64,000 nt of DNA. Source: Photobacterium jeanii. Its GTDB lineage: Bacteria > Pseudomonadota > Gammaproteobacteria > Enterobacterales > Vibrionaceae. The position numbers were made by a program, and so were the translations under genes. Within the stretch, counting starts at the first letter, position 1; the number at the start of each line of letters is the position of its first letter. Below the pieces are notes generated by a model. It did no database searches. It saw nothing but the letters and a program-made list of their open reading frames with translations, and was not told the DNA's origin. Positions 15,492 to 25,495 of this stretch are shown here, piece by piece. The stretch lies in the NCBI RefSeq assembly GCF_001650345.1, contig NZ_LVHF01000012.1, forward strand, positions 1,178,001 through 1,242,000, read 5' to 3'.

Positions 15492-18257
15492 GTGCACATT
15501 AGCCCTAATGATCCCAAAAAGTATCGTTACCTCACTTTACCTAATGCGCTCAAGGTACTGTTGGTACATGATGAAGATGCACCGCGCTCAGCAGCCGCTC
15601 TAACGGTTAACGTTGGGCATTTTGACGATCCTATTGACCGCCAAGGCATGGCACACTTTTTAGAGCACATGCTATTTTTAGGCACTGAAAAATACCCCAA
15701 AGTCGGTGATTTCCAAACCTTTATAAACCGTAGCGGCGGTAGCAACAATGCGTGGACAGGCACAGAGAACACCACCTTTTTCTTCGAGGTAAGTCCGCAT
15801 GCGTTTGAAGAAGGTTTAGATCGTTTCGGGCAATTTTTCACAGCCCCACTTTTTAACGAAGAAGCGGTCGATAAAGAACGCCAAGCCGTCGACTCAGAAT
15901 ACAAACTAAAAATTAAAGACGACGTTCGCCGCCTCTATCAAGTTCACAAAGAAACCATTAACCCCGACCACCCTTTTGCTAAATTCTCGGTTGGCGATCT
16001 CACCACCTTAGATGACAGAAATGACAGTTCAGTACGTGATGAATTGCTCTCCTTCTACCACACCCATTACTCAGCGAGTGTGATGGGGTTAGTGTTACTT
16101 GGCCCGCAAAGCTTGGATGAGTTGGAACAATTTACTCACGAGTTTTTCAGCCATATTTCATCAAACGGTCAACCGCGTCCTGAGATCACCGCCCCTTTGG
16201 TGACCAATAACGAAACAGGTCGCTTTATTAAAATTGAACCGATCAAGGAAGTACGCAAACTTACCTTGTCGTTCACCATGCCGTCGATTGATCAGTACTA
16301 CAGCCAAAAGCCTTTATCTTACATTGCGCATTTACTGGGTAATGAAGGTCAAGGAAGCTTGATGTCACTCCTAAAAAAACAAGGTTACATCAACACATTA
16401 GCCGCTGGCGGTGGCGTTAGTGGCAGCAACTTCCGCGAATTTACAGTCAGCTTGAACCTCACCCCTAAAGGGCTGGAGCACATTGATGACATCGTCACTT
16501 CGGTATTCCAATACATTGAGCTCATTAAAACCCAAGGACTCAATGAATGGCGCTATAAAGAAAAACGTTCGGTATTAGAGTTTGCTTTCCGTTATCAGGA
16601 AAAAAGCCGTCCGCTCGATACCGTCAGTTACTTGGTAATGAACCTGCTCCATTACTCACCAGACGATATCGTCTACGGTGACTACATGATGGCAGGGTAC
16701 GACGAGGCGCTGATCACCAGCCTGCTCGACTATCTCAAACCCGATAACATGCGCTTGGTGTTAGTGGCTCAAGGGCAAGAATACGATCGCATCGCACAGT
16801 GGTATCACACGCCTTATTCAGTAACTAAGTTTACTCCGGCACAAGTTGAACAATGGCAGCAAGTCGCGCTAAACCCAGCCCTTTCACTGCCAGAGCAAAA
16901 CCCATTTATTTGCGAAAACCTCGACCCACATCCGTTAGTTGATGAAGCCGGTAACCCACCGCAACTGATCCAAGATCTACCGGGTTTTCGCCTGTGGTAC
17001 AAACAAGAGCACGAATTTCGGGTGCCTAAAGGTGTGGTGTATGTCGCCATCGACAGCCCCCATGCAGTTAGCAGCCCACGCAATATTGTGAAAACACGTT
17101 TGTGTGTGGAAATGCTACTCGAGGCGATCAATGAAAGTGCTTATCCAGCTGAAATTGCAGGGATGTCGTATAACCTTTACGCCCACCAAGGCGGCGTAAC
17201 GTTACAACTGTCAGGGTTTAGCGAGAAGCAACCGCTCTTGATGAAGCTATTATTGGATAAATTTGCCAACCGCAATTTCGATCCAGAACGTTTTAGAAAT
17301 ATCAAAGCCCAGATGCTACGCAATTGGCGAAATGCCGCTGAAGATAAGCCGATTTCTCAACTCTTTAATGAGTTAACGGGTTTATTACAGCCAAACAATC
17401 CACCTTACCCGACTCTGATCGAAGCCTTGGAATCCATTGAGGTTGATGAACTTCCAGCCTTTGTTGAGGCGATGTTTGCCGAGCTTCACATCGACACTTT
17501 TGTATACGGCAACTGGCTTAAAGAAGATGCGTTAGCGCTGGCCGAGGTGTTAAAAGATGCCTTCCGCGTTACCGACCAACTGTACGGTGAAGCACAACGT
17601 CCACTGGTTCGCCTTGGTCAACGCGGCACCATGACGCACGAAATCAGCTGCAACCATGCCGATTCAGCGATCTTGATGTATTACCAATCGCGTGAAACCA
17701 CACCACGTAAGATTGCGATTTACACCTTGGCGAATCACTTAATGTCGACCACTTTCTTCCACGAGCTACGCACTAAACAGCAGCTTGGCTACATGGTGGG
17801 AACGGCGAATTTACCGCTCAATCGCCACCCAGGATTGATCCTATACATTCAATCCCCGGTAGCCGCGCCAAGCCAGTTGACTGAAGCCATCGATGACTTC
17901 ACTAACGCGTTTGCTTTGGTACTGCTAGAGCTCAATGAAGCGCAATGGCAAGCCAGCAAGCAGGGGCTTATCGCCCAAATTGCAGAGCCAGATACAAACT
18001 TACGTACTCGCGCTCAACGTTTGTGGGTCAGCATTGGTAATAAAGATGAGCACTTTAACCAACGCCAAAAAGTGATCACCGCGCTTGAAGACCTAAGCCG
18101 AGCCGACATGGTGCGCTTCATTGTTGATATCGTTAAACCACGTACGGCCAATCGAGTCGTCATGCATTGCCAAGGCCAAGCACACGCCAACCTTGAGCCA
18201 CTCGATATCGGTAAGCCCATCGAGTCTGTCGATGACTTCAAACGAGATGCGCGTTAA
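15492..18257 (+). CDS. M16 (insulinase/pitrilysin) family zinc protease
   Basis: 921 residues from a GTG start (no better ATG nearby). It is a full-length pitrilysin-type single chain with two halves. The inverted zinc motif HFLEH is at residues 55-59, with the downstream glutamate in the KERQAVDSE region (about 131-139). The second half is the inactive homologous domain. There is no signal peptide, so a cytoplasmic protease is predicted, unlike E. coli PtrA, which is periplasmic. It degrades peptides in a closed chamber; the substrate is unknown. A strong terminator follows. Confidence 0.88.
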   Translation: MHISPNDPKKYRYLTLPNALKVLLVHDEDAPRSAAALTVNVGHFDDPIDRQGMAHFLEHMLFLGTEKYPKVGDFQTFINRSGGSNNAWTGTENTTFFFEVSPHAFEEGLDRFGQFFTAPLFNEEAVDKERQAVDSEYKLKIKDDVRRLYQVHKETINPDHPFAKFSVGDLTTLDDRNDSSVRDELLSFYHTHYSASVMGLVLLGPQSLDELEQFTHEFFSHISSNGQPRPEITAPLVTNNETGRFIKIEPIKEVRKLTLSFTMPSIDQYYSQKPLSYIAHLLGNEGQGSLMSLLKKQGYINTLAAGGGVSGSNFREFTVSLNLTPKGLEHIDDIVTSVFQYIELIKTQGLNEWRYKEKRSVLEFAFRYQEKSRPLDTVSYLVMNLLHYSPDDIVYGDYMMAGYDEALITSLLDYLKPDNMRLVLVAQGQEYDRIAQWYHTPYSVTKFTPAQVEQWQQVALNPALSLPEQNPFICENLDPHPLVDEAGNPPQLIQDLPGFRLWYKQEHEFRVPKGVVYVAIDSPHAVSSPRNIVKTRLCVEMLLEAINESAYPAEIAGMSYNLYAHQGGVTLQLSGFSEKQPLLMKLLLDKFANRNFDPERFRNIKAQMLRNWRNAAEDKPISQLFNELTGLLQPNNPPYPTLIEALESIEVDELPAFVEAMFAELHIDTFVYGNWLKEDALALAEVLKDAFRVTDQLYGEAQRPLVRLGQRGTMTHEISCNHADSAILMYYQSRETTPRKIAIYTLANHLMSTTFFHELRTKQQLGYMVGTANLPLNRHPGLILYIQSPVAAPSQLTEAIDDFTNAFALVLLELNEAQWQASKQGLIAQIAEPDTNLRTRAQRLWVSIGNKDEHFNQRQKVITALEDLSRADMVRFIVDIVKPRTANRVVMHCQGQAHANLEPLDIGKPIESVDDFKRDAR

Positions 18258-18310
18258 CTCGAATGAACAACCAGAAGTACTTCCTACAGTACTCTGCCCA
18301 GCAACAAAAA

Positions 18311-18336
18311 AGACCAGCCGAAGCTGGTCTTTTTTA
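18311..18336. terminator. Bidirectional terminator between the M16 protease gene and fadJ
   Basis: AGACCAGC-cgaa-GCTGGTCT with a GNRA-like loop, a T run after it and an A run before it; it ends the convergent protease and fadIJ transcripts. Confidence 0.9.
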
Positions 18337-18359
18337 TTTGAAGTGCTCAATCGCTATGA

Positions 18360-20465
18360 CTAGGAATAAAAGCGTTGCCCTTCACTTGCCATTGCCACTA
18401 ATTTCTCACATGGCGTGAAGCGCTCACCGTATTTATCTTTGTATTCGTTCAGTAACTCAACCACACGCGGAATACCAAGCTGATCCATATAACGGAACGG
18501 ACCACCTAAGAATGGTGGGAAACCAATACCAAAGATAGCGCCAATATCACCATCACGAGGCGAACGGATCACACCTTCGTCTAGGCAGCGAACCGCTTCA
18601 TTAAGCATCATTAAACTACAACGTTGCGCAACATCAATCGCCGCGAGGTGCTGTTGTGGCTCGAGGTTCAGCAGTTTATAAACGGTTTTATCGACTTCTT
18701 TTTTCTTGCTGTCATACAAGTAGAAGCCTTTACCTGACTTGCGCCCTTTACGGTTATCGTTGAGTAAGGTCTCAAATACATCAGGACCTTTAAAACGCTC
18801 ACCCAATTCTGCCACCAAGATAGGCATGATCTTAGCGCCAATATCAACGCCCACTTCATCCAATAAGGTGATTGGCCCAACCGGGAAGCCAAAATCAAGC
18901 AAGGCATTATCTAAGTGCTCAATCGGCTCACCCGCCATCAACAAGCTTGCTGCTTCATTCATGTAAGGCGCCAAAATACGGTTCACATAGAAACCGGCTT
19001 TGTCGCCCACCACGATTGGGGTTTTACCTTGTTTCTTCGCTAATGCGACCACAGTAGCCACCGTTTGTGGTGACGTACCTTGATGAGGGATCACTTCCAC
19101 CAGCGGCATTTTCTCCACCGGACTGAAGTAATGCAAACCAACAACATTTTCCGGTCGCTCTGCTACTTGCGCAATTTGATGGATTGGCAAAGACGAGGTA
19201 TTAGTAGCGAAGATCGTCTCAGGCTTGGCATTCGCCTCAATGTCTTGCACCATTTGATGCTTCAATCCAAGATCTTCAAACACCGCTTCAATCACTACAT
19301 CAGCATGATTAAAGCCTGTGTAATCAATTCCGCCAGTTATCGACATCATCTTAGATTGCAGCTGCGCTTTGCTGATAATACGACGCTTACGCTGCTTTTC
19401 TAACAACTTGTAGTTGTAGTTAAGGGCGTTTTGAATACCATCGTTACTGATATCTTTAATCCGCGTTGTCAGCTTAGCTTTTACCGCTGACACATGGCTG
19501 ATCCCGCCGCCCATTAAACCGCCACCAAGTACACCAATACGTTGAATCTTCAGTGGTGTTGCATCAGCACCGTTTTCTTTTTTCATCTCTGTGGTAGCAA
19601 AGAAAATACTGCGTAGCGCTGCTGATTCAGGGCTCATTACAAGCTCACCGAAACGCTCTGCCTCCAATGCTAACCCTTTTTTCATACCGTCTTGTAAGCC
19701 AACTTTCACCACTTCTAAAATGGCTTCTGTCGCAGGGTAATTGCCTCGCGTTTTCTCGCGGGTTTTCTTGGTTGCTTGTTCAAATACCAATGAACGCCCA
19801 ATAGGGTTCCCCCCTAGCGCCCATTCTTGCATGGTGCCTTTACGCTTTGGCTTAGGTTTCAAGGCTTGTTTTTCAGCTATCTCTAACAAGATGCTAAGCG
19901 GCACCGACTCTTCCACTAAACCTAACTTTTTCGCTTTTTTAGCACGGAGCTGCTTACCCGTTAAGATCATATCGAGCGCATTGGCAACACCGACTAAACG
20001 AGGTAAACGCTGAGTACCTCCAGAGCCTGGCAACAAGCCTAGCTGCACTTCAGGTAAGCCTAAACGGGTTTTGTCATCATCGGAACAAACGCGGCTATGA
20101 CATGCCAAAGCGAGCTCTAAACCACCACCTAGGCACGGACCATGAATCGCCGCCACTACGTGAAATGGTAGCTGTTCAAGCTGAGCAAACAACTCTTGCC
20201 CTTGTGTAGCCAGAGCTTGCGCTTCTTTCGCTGTAGTACAGGCTGCTAACATTTTGATGTCAGCACCCGCGATGAAATTATCTGGCTTACCTGAGTGGAT
20301 CACCATACCTTTAACATCAGACTTGGTTTTTAACTCAGCCAATACCGCAGATACTTGCTCTGCAAAAACCGACTGCAAGGTATTCATTTTCTCATCCGGC
20401 ACATCGACTTTGAGCCAAGCAATGCCGTTGTCACCGTAGGTAAGACTAAACGCTGATTGTGTCAT
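18360..20465 (-). CDS. fadJ: Fatty acid oxidation complex alpha subunit
   Basis: 701 residues from ATG 20465, which overlaps the fadI stop by one base (TAATG). The N-terminal crotonase domain has [18 protein letters not shown] and [15 protein letters not shown] for enoyl-CoA hydration. The central NAD-binding motif [11 protein letters not shown] and [15 protein letters not shown] belong to 3-hydroxyacyl-CoA dehydrogenase, and a C-terminal repeat of that domain follows. It works with FadI in beta-oxidation. The pairing with fadI and the gene order I then J mark it as FadJ rather than FadB (fadBA has the opposite order). Confidence 0.93.
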   Translation of the reverse strand: MTQSAFSLTYGDNGIAWLKVDVPDEKMNTLQSVFAEQVSAVLAELKTKSDVKGMVIHSGKPDNFIAGADIKMLAACTTAKEAQALATQGQELFAQLEQLPFHVVAAIHGPCLGGGLELALACHSRVCSDDDKTRLGLPEVQLGLLPGSGGTQRLPRLVGVANALDMILTGKQLRAKKAKKLGLVEESVPLSILLEIAEKQALKPKPKRKGTMQEWALGGNPIGRSLVFEQATKKTREKTRGNYPATEAILEVVKVGLQDGMKKGLALEAERFGELVMSPESAALRSIFFATTEMKKENGADATPLKIQRIGVLGGGLMGGGISHVSAVKAKLTTRIKDISNDGIQNALNYNYKLLEKQRKRRIISKAQLQSKMMSITGGIDYTGFNHADVVIEAVFEDLGLKHQMVQDIEANAKPETIFATNTSSLPIHQIAQVAERPENVVGLHYFSPVEKMPLVEVIPHQGTSPQTVATVVALAKKQGKTPIVVGDKAGFYVNRILAPYMNEAASLLMAGEPIEHLDNALLDFGFPVGPITLLDEVGVDIGAKIMPILVAELGERFKGPDVFETLLNDNRKGRKSGKGFYLYDSKKKEVDKTVYKLLNLEPQQHLAAIDVAQRCSLMMLNEAVRCLDEGVIRSPRDGDIGAIFGIGFPPFLGGPFRYMDQLGIPRVVELLNEYKDKYGERFTPCEKLVAMASEGQRFYS

Positions 20466-21775
20466 TACTCTGCCTCCAAAATCATTGCTGCACCCAAGCC
20501 ACCAGCGGCACAAGCGGTATTTAATGCAAAACCACCACCTCGACGTTGTAGCTCTCTTAATGTTTGCGTCATCATTCGCGCCCCTGTCGCTGCGAATGGG
20601 TGACCGTAAGCAATCGAGCCGCCTAAGACGTTGAATTTGTCCATGTCGATTTCACCAATTGCTTCACTACGTCCCAGTTTTTCTTGCGCAAATTGCTTCG
20701 AACCAAACATTTTCACGTTCGACAAAGCTTGGGCTGCAAATGCTTCGTGCATGTCGATCAACGTCAGATCCGATAATGATAAACCAGCACGATCTAAAGC
20801 AATCGGCGTGGCGTATGACGGCCCCATCAGCATATCTTGCTCTACGCCAATCGCGGCAAAAGCATAGGAGCGAATATAGCCAAGCGGTTTATAGCCTAAC
20901 TCTTTCGCACGACCTTCACGCATCAATAGCACCGCAGCGGCACCATCGGTTAATGGGGTACTGTTGGCGGCGGTAACCGAACCAAACTTACGATCAAAAG
21001 CAGGACGCAACTTCGCATATGACTCAAGGCTCGAGTCTTCACGAATATTATTGTCTTTATCAATCCACTGGCGATACGGTTCTGGGAAAGCTGTCATCAC
21101 CTCCCCTTGGATTAAGCCGTCACGCCATGCTTGCGCGGCAAGCGTATGGGAGCGGTGAGCTAATTCATCTTGCTGCGCACGCGTAATACCGTGGCTTTTT
21201 GCCATTTGTTCAGCAGTTTGCCCCATACTTAATCCCGTTGAGTATTCCGCTACCGCAGGCGGCACAGGCATCAAATCTTTTAGGCTAAGTTTGCTAATGA
21301 GCTTGAGGCGCTTACTCATGGTCTTGGCTTTACTCAATTGCAGTAGCGTTGCCGCCATGCGCTTAGAGACACCAATTGGCAACACAGATGATGAATCCGC
21401 ACCACCCGCAATACCAATATCTATGGTGCCCGACAAAATAGTTTCACAAACATTGGCTGCCGCTTGGAAACTTGTCGCACAAGCCCGGGTAACACTGTAG
21501 GCGTCGGTGCCAATATCCATTCCCGTGCCTAGCACAATTTCACGAGCAATATTTGGTGCTTCAGGCATTTGTACTACCTGCCCAAACACAACTTGCTCTA
21601 TGAGCTTAGGGTCGATATCGACTTGATTGAGCATTTCATTCACCACCATTTTGCCCATATCCAAAGCTGGGACACCATCAAAGGCGGTAGCTTGGCGAGC
21701 AAACGGGGTACGTAATCCACTTACAACAGCGATGCGCTCACCTTGCGAGGTGGTAAGCTTTTGGAGACGTGTCAT
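20465..21775 (-). CDS. fadI: 3-ketoacyl-CoA thiolase, fatty acid oxidation complex beta subunit
   Basis: 436 residues. It has the thiolase fold with the nucleophile C99 in RACATSF, the [14 protein letters not shown] glycine/histidine loop (about 383-396) and the second active-site cysteine in NTACAAGG. It releases acetyl-CoA in the last step of each beta-oxidation turn. It is first of a two-gene operon with fadJ and has a FadR-like operator 47 bases upstream of the start. Confidence 0.94.
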   Translation of the reverse strand: MTRLQKLTTSQGERIAVVSGLRTPFARQATAFDGVPALDMGKMVVNEMLNQVDIDPKLIEQVVFGQVVQMPEAPNIAREIVLGTGMDIGTDAYSVTRACATSFQAAANVCETILSGTIDIGIAGGADSSSVLPIGVSKRMAATLLQLSKAKTMSKRLKLISKLSLKDLMPVPPAVAEYSTGLSMGQTAEQMAKSHGITRAQQDELAHRSHTLAAQAWRDGLIQGEVMTAFPEPYRQWIDKDNNIREDSSLESYAKLRPAFDRKFGSVTAANSTPLTDGAAAVLLMREGRAKELGYKPLGYIRSYAFAAIGVEQDMLMGPSYATPIALDRAGLSLSDLTLIDMHEAFAAQALSNVKMFGSKQFAQEKLGRSEAIGEIDMDKFNVLGGSIAYGHPFAATGARMMTQTLRELQRRGGGFALNTACAAGGLGAAMILEAE

Positions 21776-21817
21776 CGCAACTCCTTATCAATTGTTCAAT
21801 AGGCGTGATACCAAAAA

Positions 21818-21834
21818 TAGAGGTCAGACCACAA
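21818..21834. promoter_or_regulatory. FadR operator candidate upstream of fadIJ
   Basis: GGTCAGACC at 21822-21830 matches the core GGTCNGACC of the E. coli/Vibrio FadR operator exactly, and the following A also fits. The outer bases differ. Its position just upstream of fadI suits repression in the absence of long-chain acyl-CoA. Confidence 0.7.
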
Positions 21835-21926
21835 CAATTGTAATCAAGTTGTTATTCAATTCAAACAAATGTTTTAAGAAGTATGATGAAGATTCAGCAG
21901 CGAGAGGTATATACTTTTTCTATAGG

Positions 21927-21956
21927 CAAAAAAAAACCATACCGAATTGGTATGGT
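21927..21956 (-). terminator. Strong minus-strand rho-independent terminator with no gene upstream of it
   Basis: ACCATACC-aattc-GGTATGGT followed on the minus strand by nine T. fadI is transcribed away from it, so it must end a minus-strand transcript arising in 21957-22293, or insulate fadI. On the plus strand the T run is poor. Confidence 0.8.
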
Positions 21957-22157
21957 TGTAATTTACGCGGAAAGCAATCTACGTAATGAATTTTAAATCA
22001 ATTAACATAAAGCCAATTGCAAATCAGGCAATACCTGATAGGAGAAAGTAAAGTCAGCCTTCAAAAGGAAGTTGTCATCTTGCTCAACAGATAGTGTTAA
22101 CTCATTGCAAACCTGAATCCTCAGGACTTGCGCTCAATCACCACTACCAGATGACGG
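21928..22157 (-). ncRNA. Candidate small RNA between fadI and the ECF sigma gene
   Basis: The gap 21776-22293 has no convincing ORF but contains a minus-strand element with all the parts of an sRNA. A -10-like TATAGT (22163-22168) would start RNA near 22157, exactly at an outer stem GTCATCT/AGATGAC (22149-22155 with 22074-22080). Inside is a hairpin with GCAA/TTGC and CCTGA-ggat-TCAGG (22107-22131), showing GGA in the loop. A third hairpin TCAGG-tattg-CCTGA lies at 22024-22038. It ends in a strong terminator at 21936-21956. No good -35 was found. Predicted length is about 230 nt. Confidence 0.45.
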
Positions 22158-22293
22158 GAACTACTATAACTTGCCTGCGAAGTCAGAATTTGAAGCAGAT
22201 CAATTTTAAGTTCGAAAACACATTTTTTTGATTAATCACCGACGATAATTCATTCAGATCGCAAGGATAACCACCATTGGTTTAGGCAATAAC

Positions 22294-22866
22294 ATGATTA
22301 AACAATTTTTTCGTAAGAAAAAACCAGATCCCTCGGTCTCTGTTGATATGAATAAGCAAAGACGATACGAGGCCCTGGTTAGGGCGTGGCACCGAGACCT
22401 CTACCGATATGCATACTGGCTATGCCATGATCAGCATATCGCGGAAGATTTAGTGCAAGAAACTTGCTTGCGCGCATGGCGTTCGCTCGATAGTTTGCAG
22501 GATGATAAAGCCGCTAAAGCTTGGTTGATCACCATTCTGCGTCGAGAGAATGCACGTCGCTTTGAACGTAAACAATTCGACTTGGTCGATATTGATGATT
22601 ACGCCATTGCCGACACGCACCAGCAAGACAATGAAATGGAATTAGAGCAGCAATTACTGCACCGCCAAATCATGAAACTATCACCCGAATATCGAGAACC
22701 TTTGGTACTTCAGGTAATGGCCGGATTTAGTGGCGATGAAATTGCTGACATTCTTGAACTCAATCGCAACACCGTAATGACTCGCTTGTTCAGAGCACGT
22801 AACCAACTAAAAGAGCAATTAGAGAAACAAACCGAACAGAGGGGTCATCAAAATGGACGATCTTGA
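22294..22866 (+). CDS. ECF-type RNA polymerase sigma factor
   Basis: 190 residues. Region 2 is YEALVRAWHRDLYRYAYWLCHDQHIAEDLVQETCLRAW in pattern (about residues 25-62), with the conserved DLVQET; region 4 has LSPEYREPLVLQ and an HTH (GDEIADILELNRNTVMTRL, about 148-166). The N-terminus is basic (FFRKKKP). The anti-sigma gene overlaps its end by 14 bases, which indicates coupled translation. I cannot name the regulon; its position between fadIJ and two fadL genes hints at a link with fatty acid uptake or the envelope. Confidence 0.9.
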   Translation: MIKQFFRKKKPDPSVSVDMNKQRRYEALVRAWHRDLYRYAYWLCHDQHIAEDLVQETCLRAWRSLDSLQDDKAAKAWLITILRRENARRFERKQFDLVDIDDYAIADTHQQDNEMELEQQLLHRQIMKLSPEYREPLVLQVMAGFSGDEIADILELNRNTVMTRLFRARNQLKEQLEKQTEQRGHQNGRS

Positions 22867-23596
22867 ATTCCGTCGGCGTATTCTCGCTGATCCGAACGAT
22901 AACAGTGAGGAGATGATCGAAGCCAAAAATGCGTCGTTGGTTAACCGCAAGTTATCCGATGAATTGCAGCTATTGGATGCCAAAATTGATAAAGCGCTAA
23001 AAGTCGATGTTCCGGATGATCTTGCCGATCGAATCCTGTTTCATCAGTCAGGTCAAACACCAGCAAAACCTAAAACCACTAAGGTACATTTAGCAATAGC
23101 GGCATCGGTGGCGTTTGCGTTTGGTATTTTCACCGGACAGTTCAATTCAATTTTTGACAATACATCATCAACATCAAAAACAGCACAAATCGCAGCAGCA
23201 GAAGCTAATTTAGGTCAAATGGCATTGGATCATTTCTATGCCGAAGCGCCTTTTGTTAACACCATAGATGAAGGCGTAGAACTCAGCCAAGTAAACGCAA
23301 AGTTGAAACCGTTTGGCTCAGAGTTAACCGAATTACCAGGCCATGTTTATTATGTGAACCACTGCTCGTTTGGCAATCAAAACGCCTTACATATGGTGAT
23401 GGATACCCCACAAGGTAAAGTCACTGTGTTTGTGGTACCAATGAAAAGTCAAATTGAGACGGATTTCAAAGACAGCAAGATGGAAGGTGTGTTGATGCCA
23501 CTTCGTGACGCCAGTTTAATTGTGGTAGGCGAAAAAGGCAGCGATATGAAGCCTGTCGCGAATACCATAAAATCGGAATTACGTTGGCAAATTTAG
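22853..23596 (+). CDS. DUF3379-type anti-sigma factor, membrane anchored
   Basis: 247 residues. The cytosolic N-terminal part (MDDLEFRRRILADPND..., about 1-75) would bind the sigma factor; one membrane helix (about 82-100, HLAIAASVAFAFGIFTGQF) is followed by a periplasmic domain of about 145 residues with one cysteine (NHCSFGNQN). I recognise the N-terminus as the DUF3379 family, regularly found just after this ECF sigma gene in Vibrionaceae and relatives. The periplasmic part is the likely sensor; the signal is unknown. Confidence 0.8.
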   Translation: MDDLEFRRRILADPNDNSEEMIEAKNASLVNRKLSDELQLLDAKIDKALKVDVPDDLADRILFHQSGQTPAKPKTTKVHLAIAASVAFAFGIFTGQFNSIFDNTSSTSKTAQIAAAEANLGQMALDHFYAEAPFVNTIDEGVELSQVNAKLKPFGSELTELPGHVYYVNHCSFGNQNALHMVMDTPQGKVTVFVVPMKSQIETDFKDSKMEGVLMPLRDASLIVVGEKGSDMKPVANTIKSELRWQI

Positions 23597-23636
23597 TTTC
23601 ACTGTAGCGCAATCAATGCGTTATAGCGCTCTCAAT

Positions 23637-23668
23637 AATAAAAGCTGCGTCATAGCAGCTTTTATTCT
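23637..23668 (+). terminator. Terminator after the sigma/anti-sigma operon
   Basis: AATAAAAGCTGC-gtcata-GCAGCTTTTATT, a 12-base stem ending in a T-rich arm, 40 bases after the anti-sigma stop. Confidence 0.75.
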
Positions 23669-23800
23669 GTTTGCACATACAGAACGAAAAACTGTTACCT
23701 CTGTTGCATAAAGAAAGATTCCCTCTCCCCTCAAATAGAGTAATTACTATACAATCCTTAACGATTCGTTAACTTTCGTTATACGCATCAATAAAATAAC

Positions 23801-23817
23801 AACTGGTCTGCTTTGAT
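23801..23817. promoter_or_regulatory. FadR-like site upstream of the first fadL
   Basis: AACTGGTCTG (23801-23810) matches the left half and centre of the FadR consensus AACTGGTCNGACCAGTT base for base; the right half (CTTTGAT) is poor. It lies about 100 bases before fadL. The rest of the gap 23669-23903 holds no other signal I can name except a good ribosome site (AGGAATAA). Confidence 0.5.
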
Positions 23818-23903
23818 AGGTCAGGCTCCCCACCTACAATCTTGCGCAATCTTCCAAAGTAGAAGATATAACTGCACAAAATAGATTAGGAATAATAATA
23901 AAT

Positions 23904-25118
23904 ATGAACAAGAAGCGTCTGTTTACTAAGTCAATCTTAGCGTTGACTGTAGCAATGGCATCGCAGCAAGCAGCTGCGGCTGGTTTCCAACTTAATAGCC
24001 AATCTGCGACTGGTCTAGGTCGTGCGTTTGCGGGTGATGCGGTAATCGCTGATAACGCATCTGTACTATCTCGTAACGCAGCAGCAATGGCACTATTCGA
24101 TGCGCCTGCACTCTCTCTGGGTGTAAACGTTATCGATACAGATATCAAAGTAAAAGATGTGAAGTACCCTCTAGCACCAACTGGTACTTCAGACCAACAA
24201 ATTGGTAGCACTTCCTACGTGCCAAACATCTACTACATTCACCCAATCAATGACAAATTTACTGTAGGTGCTGGCCTTTACTCAAATTTCGGTACAAAAA
24301 CTGAATTCAGCAGTGATTTTCCTGCAAACGAATACGGTGGTCTAACCGATGTTAAAAGCATTAACTTTGCACTGAGTGTTGCGTACCGTATCAACGAACA
24401 GTTCAGCGTTGGTGGTGGTCTAGATGTAATCTACGGTAGCGGTAAGCTTGAGCGAGAAAACCAAAAATTAGCTCCAGGCGTTAAGTTAGTAGAAGTTGAC
24501 GCTGATGGCTATGCTCTTGGCTGGAACATCGGTGGTGTTTACGAGCTAAACGAAGACAATCGCTTTGGTCTTTCGTACCGTTACAGCCCAGATCTTGAAG
24601 CTGATGGAACCATTAAATTAAAAGGCCAACAGCTAGACGGGCACAAATTAAATATGCCTCTACCTGATATGGCTGAATTCTCAGGCTTCCACAAACTTAA
24701 CGACCAGTTCGCTGTTCACTATAGCGTACAGTGGATCAAGTGGAGCGAGTTTGACAAGCTAGCTACAACAGGTAGCCCTAGCCAAACGCTAAAAGAATAT
24801 AAGTGGCAAGATGGCTGGCACTACTCGCTAGGTGGTACCTACTACCTAAACAACGATTGGGAACTACGTGCAGGTTACATGTACGACACCAGCGCACAAG
24901 ATACGAAAACATCTATCTCAGTGCCTGACTCTGACCGCCAATGGCTATCAGGTGGTTTCACCTACCACATCGACAGCAAATCGAACATCGACTTCGGTGT
25001 TACTTACCTGATGGGTAAAGATGTATCTGTTGTTGAAAATGATGCAGTACTACCTATTAACGCGACAACTCGCGCTAATGCTTGGCTATACGGTATTCAA
25101 TACAGCCGCTCGTTCTAA
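23904..25118 (+). CDS. fadL: FadL-family long-chain fatty acid outer membrane transporter (copy 1)
   Basis: 404 residues. A signal peptide (ends QQAAA) precedes AGFQLNSQSATGLGRAFAG, the FadL N-terminal hatch signature, then a 14-strand-like barrel ending in YSRSF with a terminal Phe. FadL takes up long-chain fatty acids by lateral diffusion. The usual NPA of the hatch is replaced by SRNAAAM (about residue 52). It has about the same layout as the next gene, so the pair is a tandem duplication. A FadR-like site lies upstream and a terminator downstream. Confidence 0.9.
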   Translation: MNKKRLFTKSILALTVAMASQQAAAAGFQLNSQSATGLGRAFAGDAVIADNASVLSRNAAAMALFDAPALSLGVNVIDTDIKVKDVKYPLAPTGTSDQQIGSTSYVPNIYYIHPINDKFTVGAGLYSNFGTKTEFSSDFPANEYGGLTDVKSINFALSVAYRINEQFSVGGGLDVIYGSGKLERENQKLAPGVKLVEVDADGYALGWNIGGVYELNEDNRFGLSYRYSPDLEADGTIKLKGQQLDGHKLNMPLPDMAEFSGFHKLNDQFAVHYSVQWIKWSEFDKLATTGSPSQTLKEYKWQDGWHYSLGGTYYLNNDWELRAGYMYDTSAQDTKTSISVPDSDRQWLSGGFTYHIDSKSNIDFGVTYLMGKDVSVVENDAVLPINATTRANAWLYGIQYSRSF

Positions 25119-25135
25119 TTTCAGCGAACAGTTAA
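25117..25135 (+). repeat. Direct repeat copy 1, at the fadL copy 1 stop codon
   Basis: AATTTCAGCGAACAGTTAA, starting within the stop codon. An 18/19 match recurs just before the start of the second fadL. Confidence 0.6.
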
Positions 25136-25150
25136 GTAAAAAAATAATGA

Positions 25151-25176
25151 AGGGAGCCTTATGGCTCCCTTTTTAT
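25151..25176 (+). terminator. Terminator after fadL copy 1
   Basis: AGGGAGCC-ttat-GGCTCCCT followed by TTTTATTTTA, 33 bases after the stop. The two fadL genes therefore have separate transcripts. The remaining gap to 25474 is AT-rich, with the palindrome ACACGTGT near 25314 and no gene. Confidence 0.9.
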
Positions 25177-25474
25177 TTTATTCATTACTTTTGAATTAAT
25201 TTCATAAATATCAATAAATAAGCAGAAATTATTTTCAATTTTCTCGAATTAACTTCACTTTACTCGCTAAAACTCAGCGACGCCCTGTACGCTCAAACCC
25301 TTATTTTATGACACACGTGTACGCTGAAAAAAATTCACAGTGCTCGATTTGAGTGAAAAAAGCAGCAACGAAATCGCAAGAACCCCACTAATCGCACTCT
25401 TTTTAAGCAAAAAAACACAAAAGTGCATTTATTTAATTAAAGCATTTACTCTAAGGCGTATTATTCGCCATACA

Positions 25475-25493
25475 AATTTCAGCGAACAATTAA
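25475..25493 (+). repeat. Direct repeat copy 2, just before the fadL copy 2 start
   Basis: AATTTCAGCGAACAATTAA, ending two bases before ATG 25496 and nearly identical to the sequence at the end of the first fadL. It probably marks an end of the ancestral duplicated unit. Confidence 0.6.
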
Positions 25494-25495
25494 TC

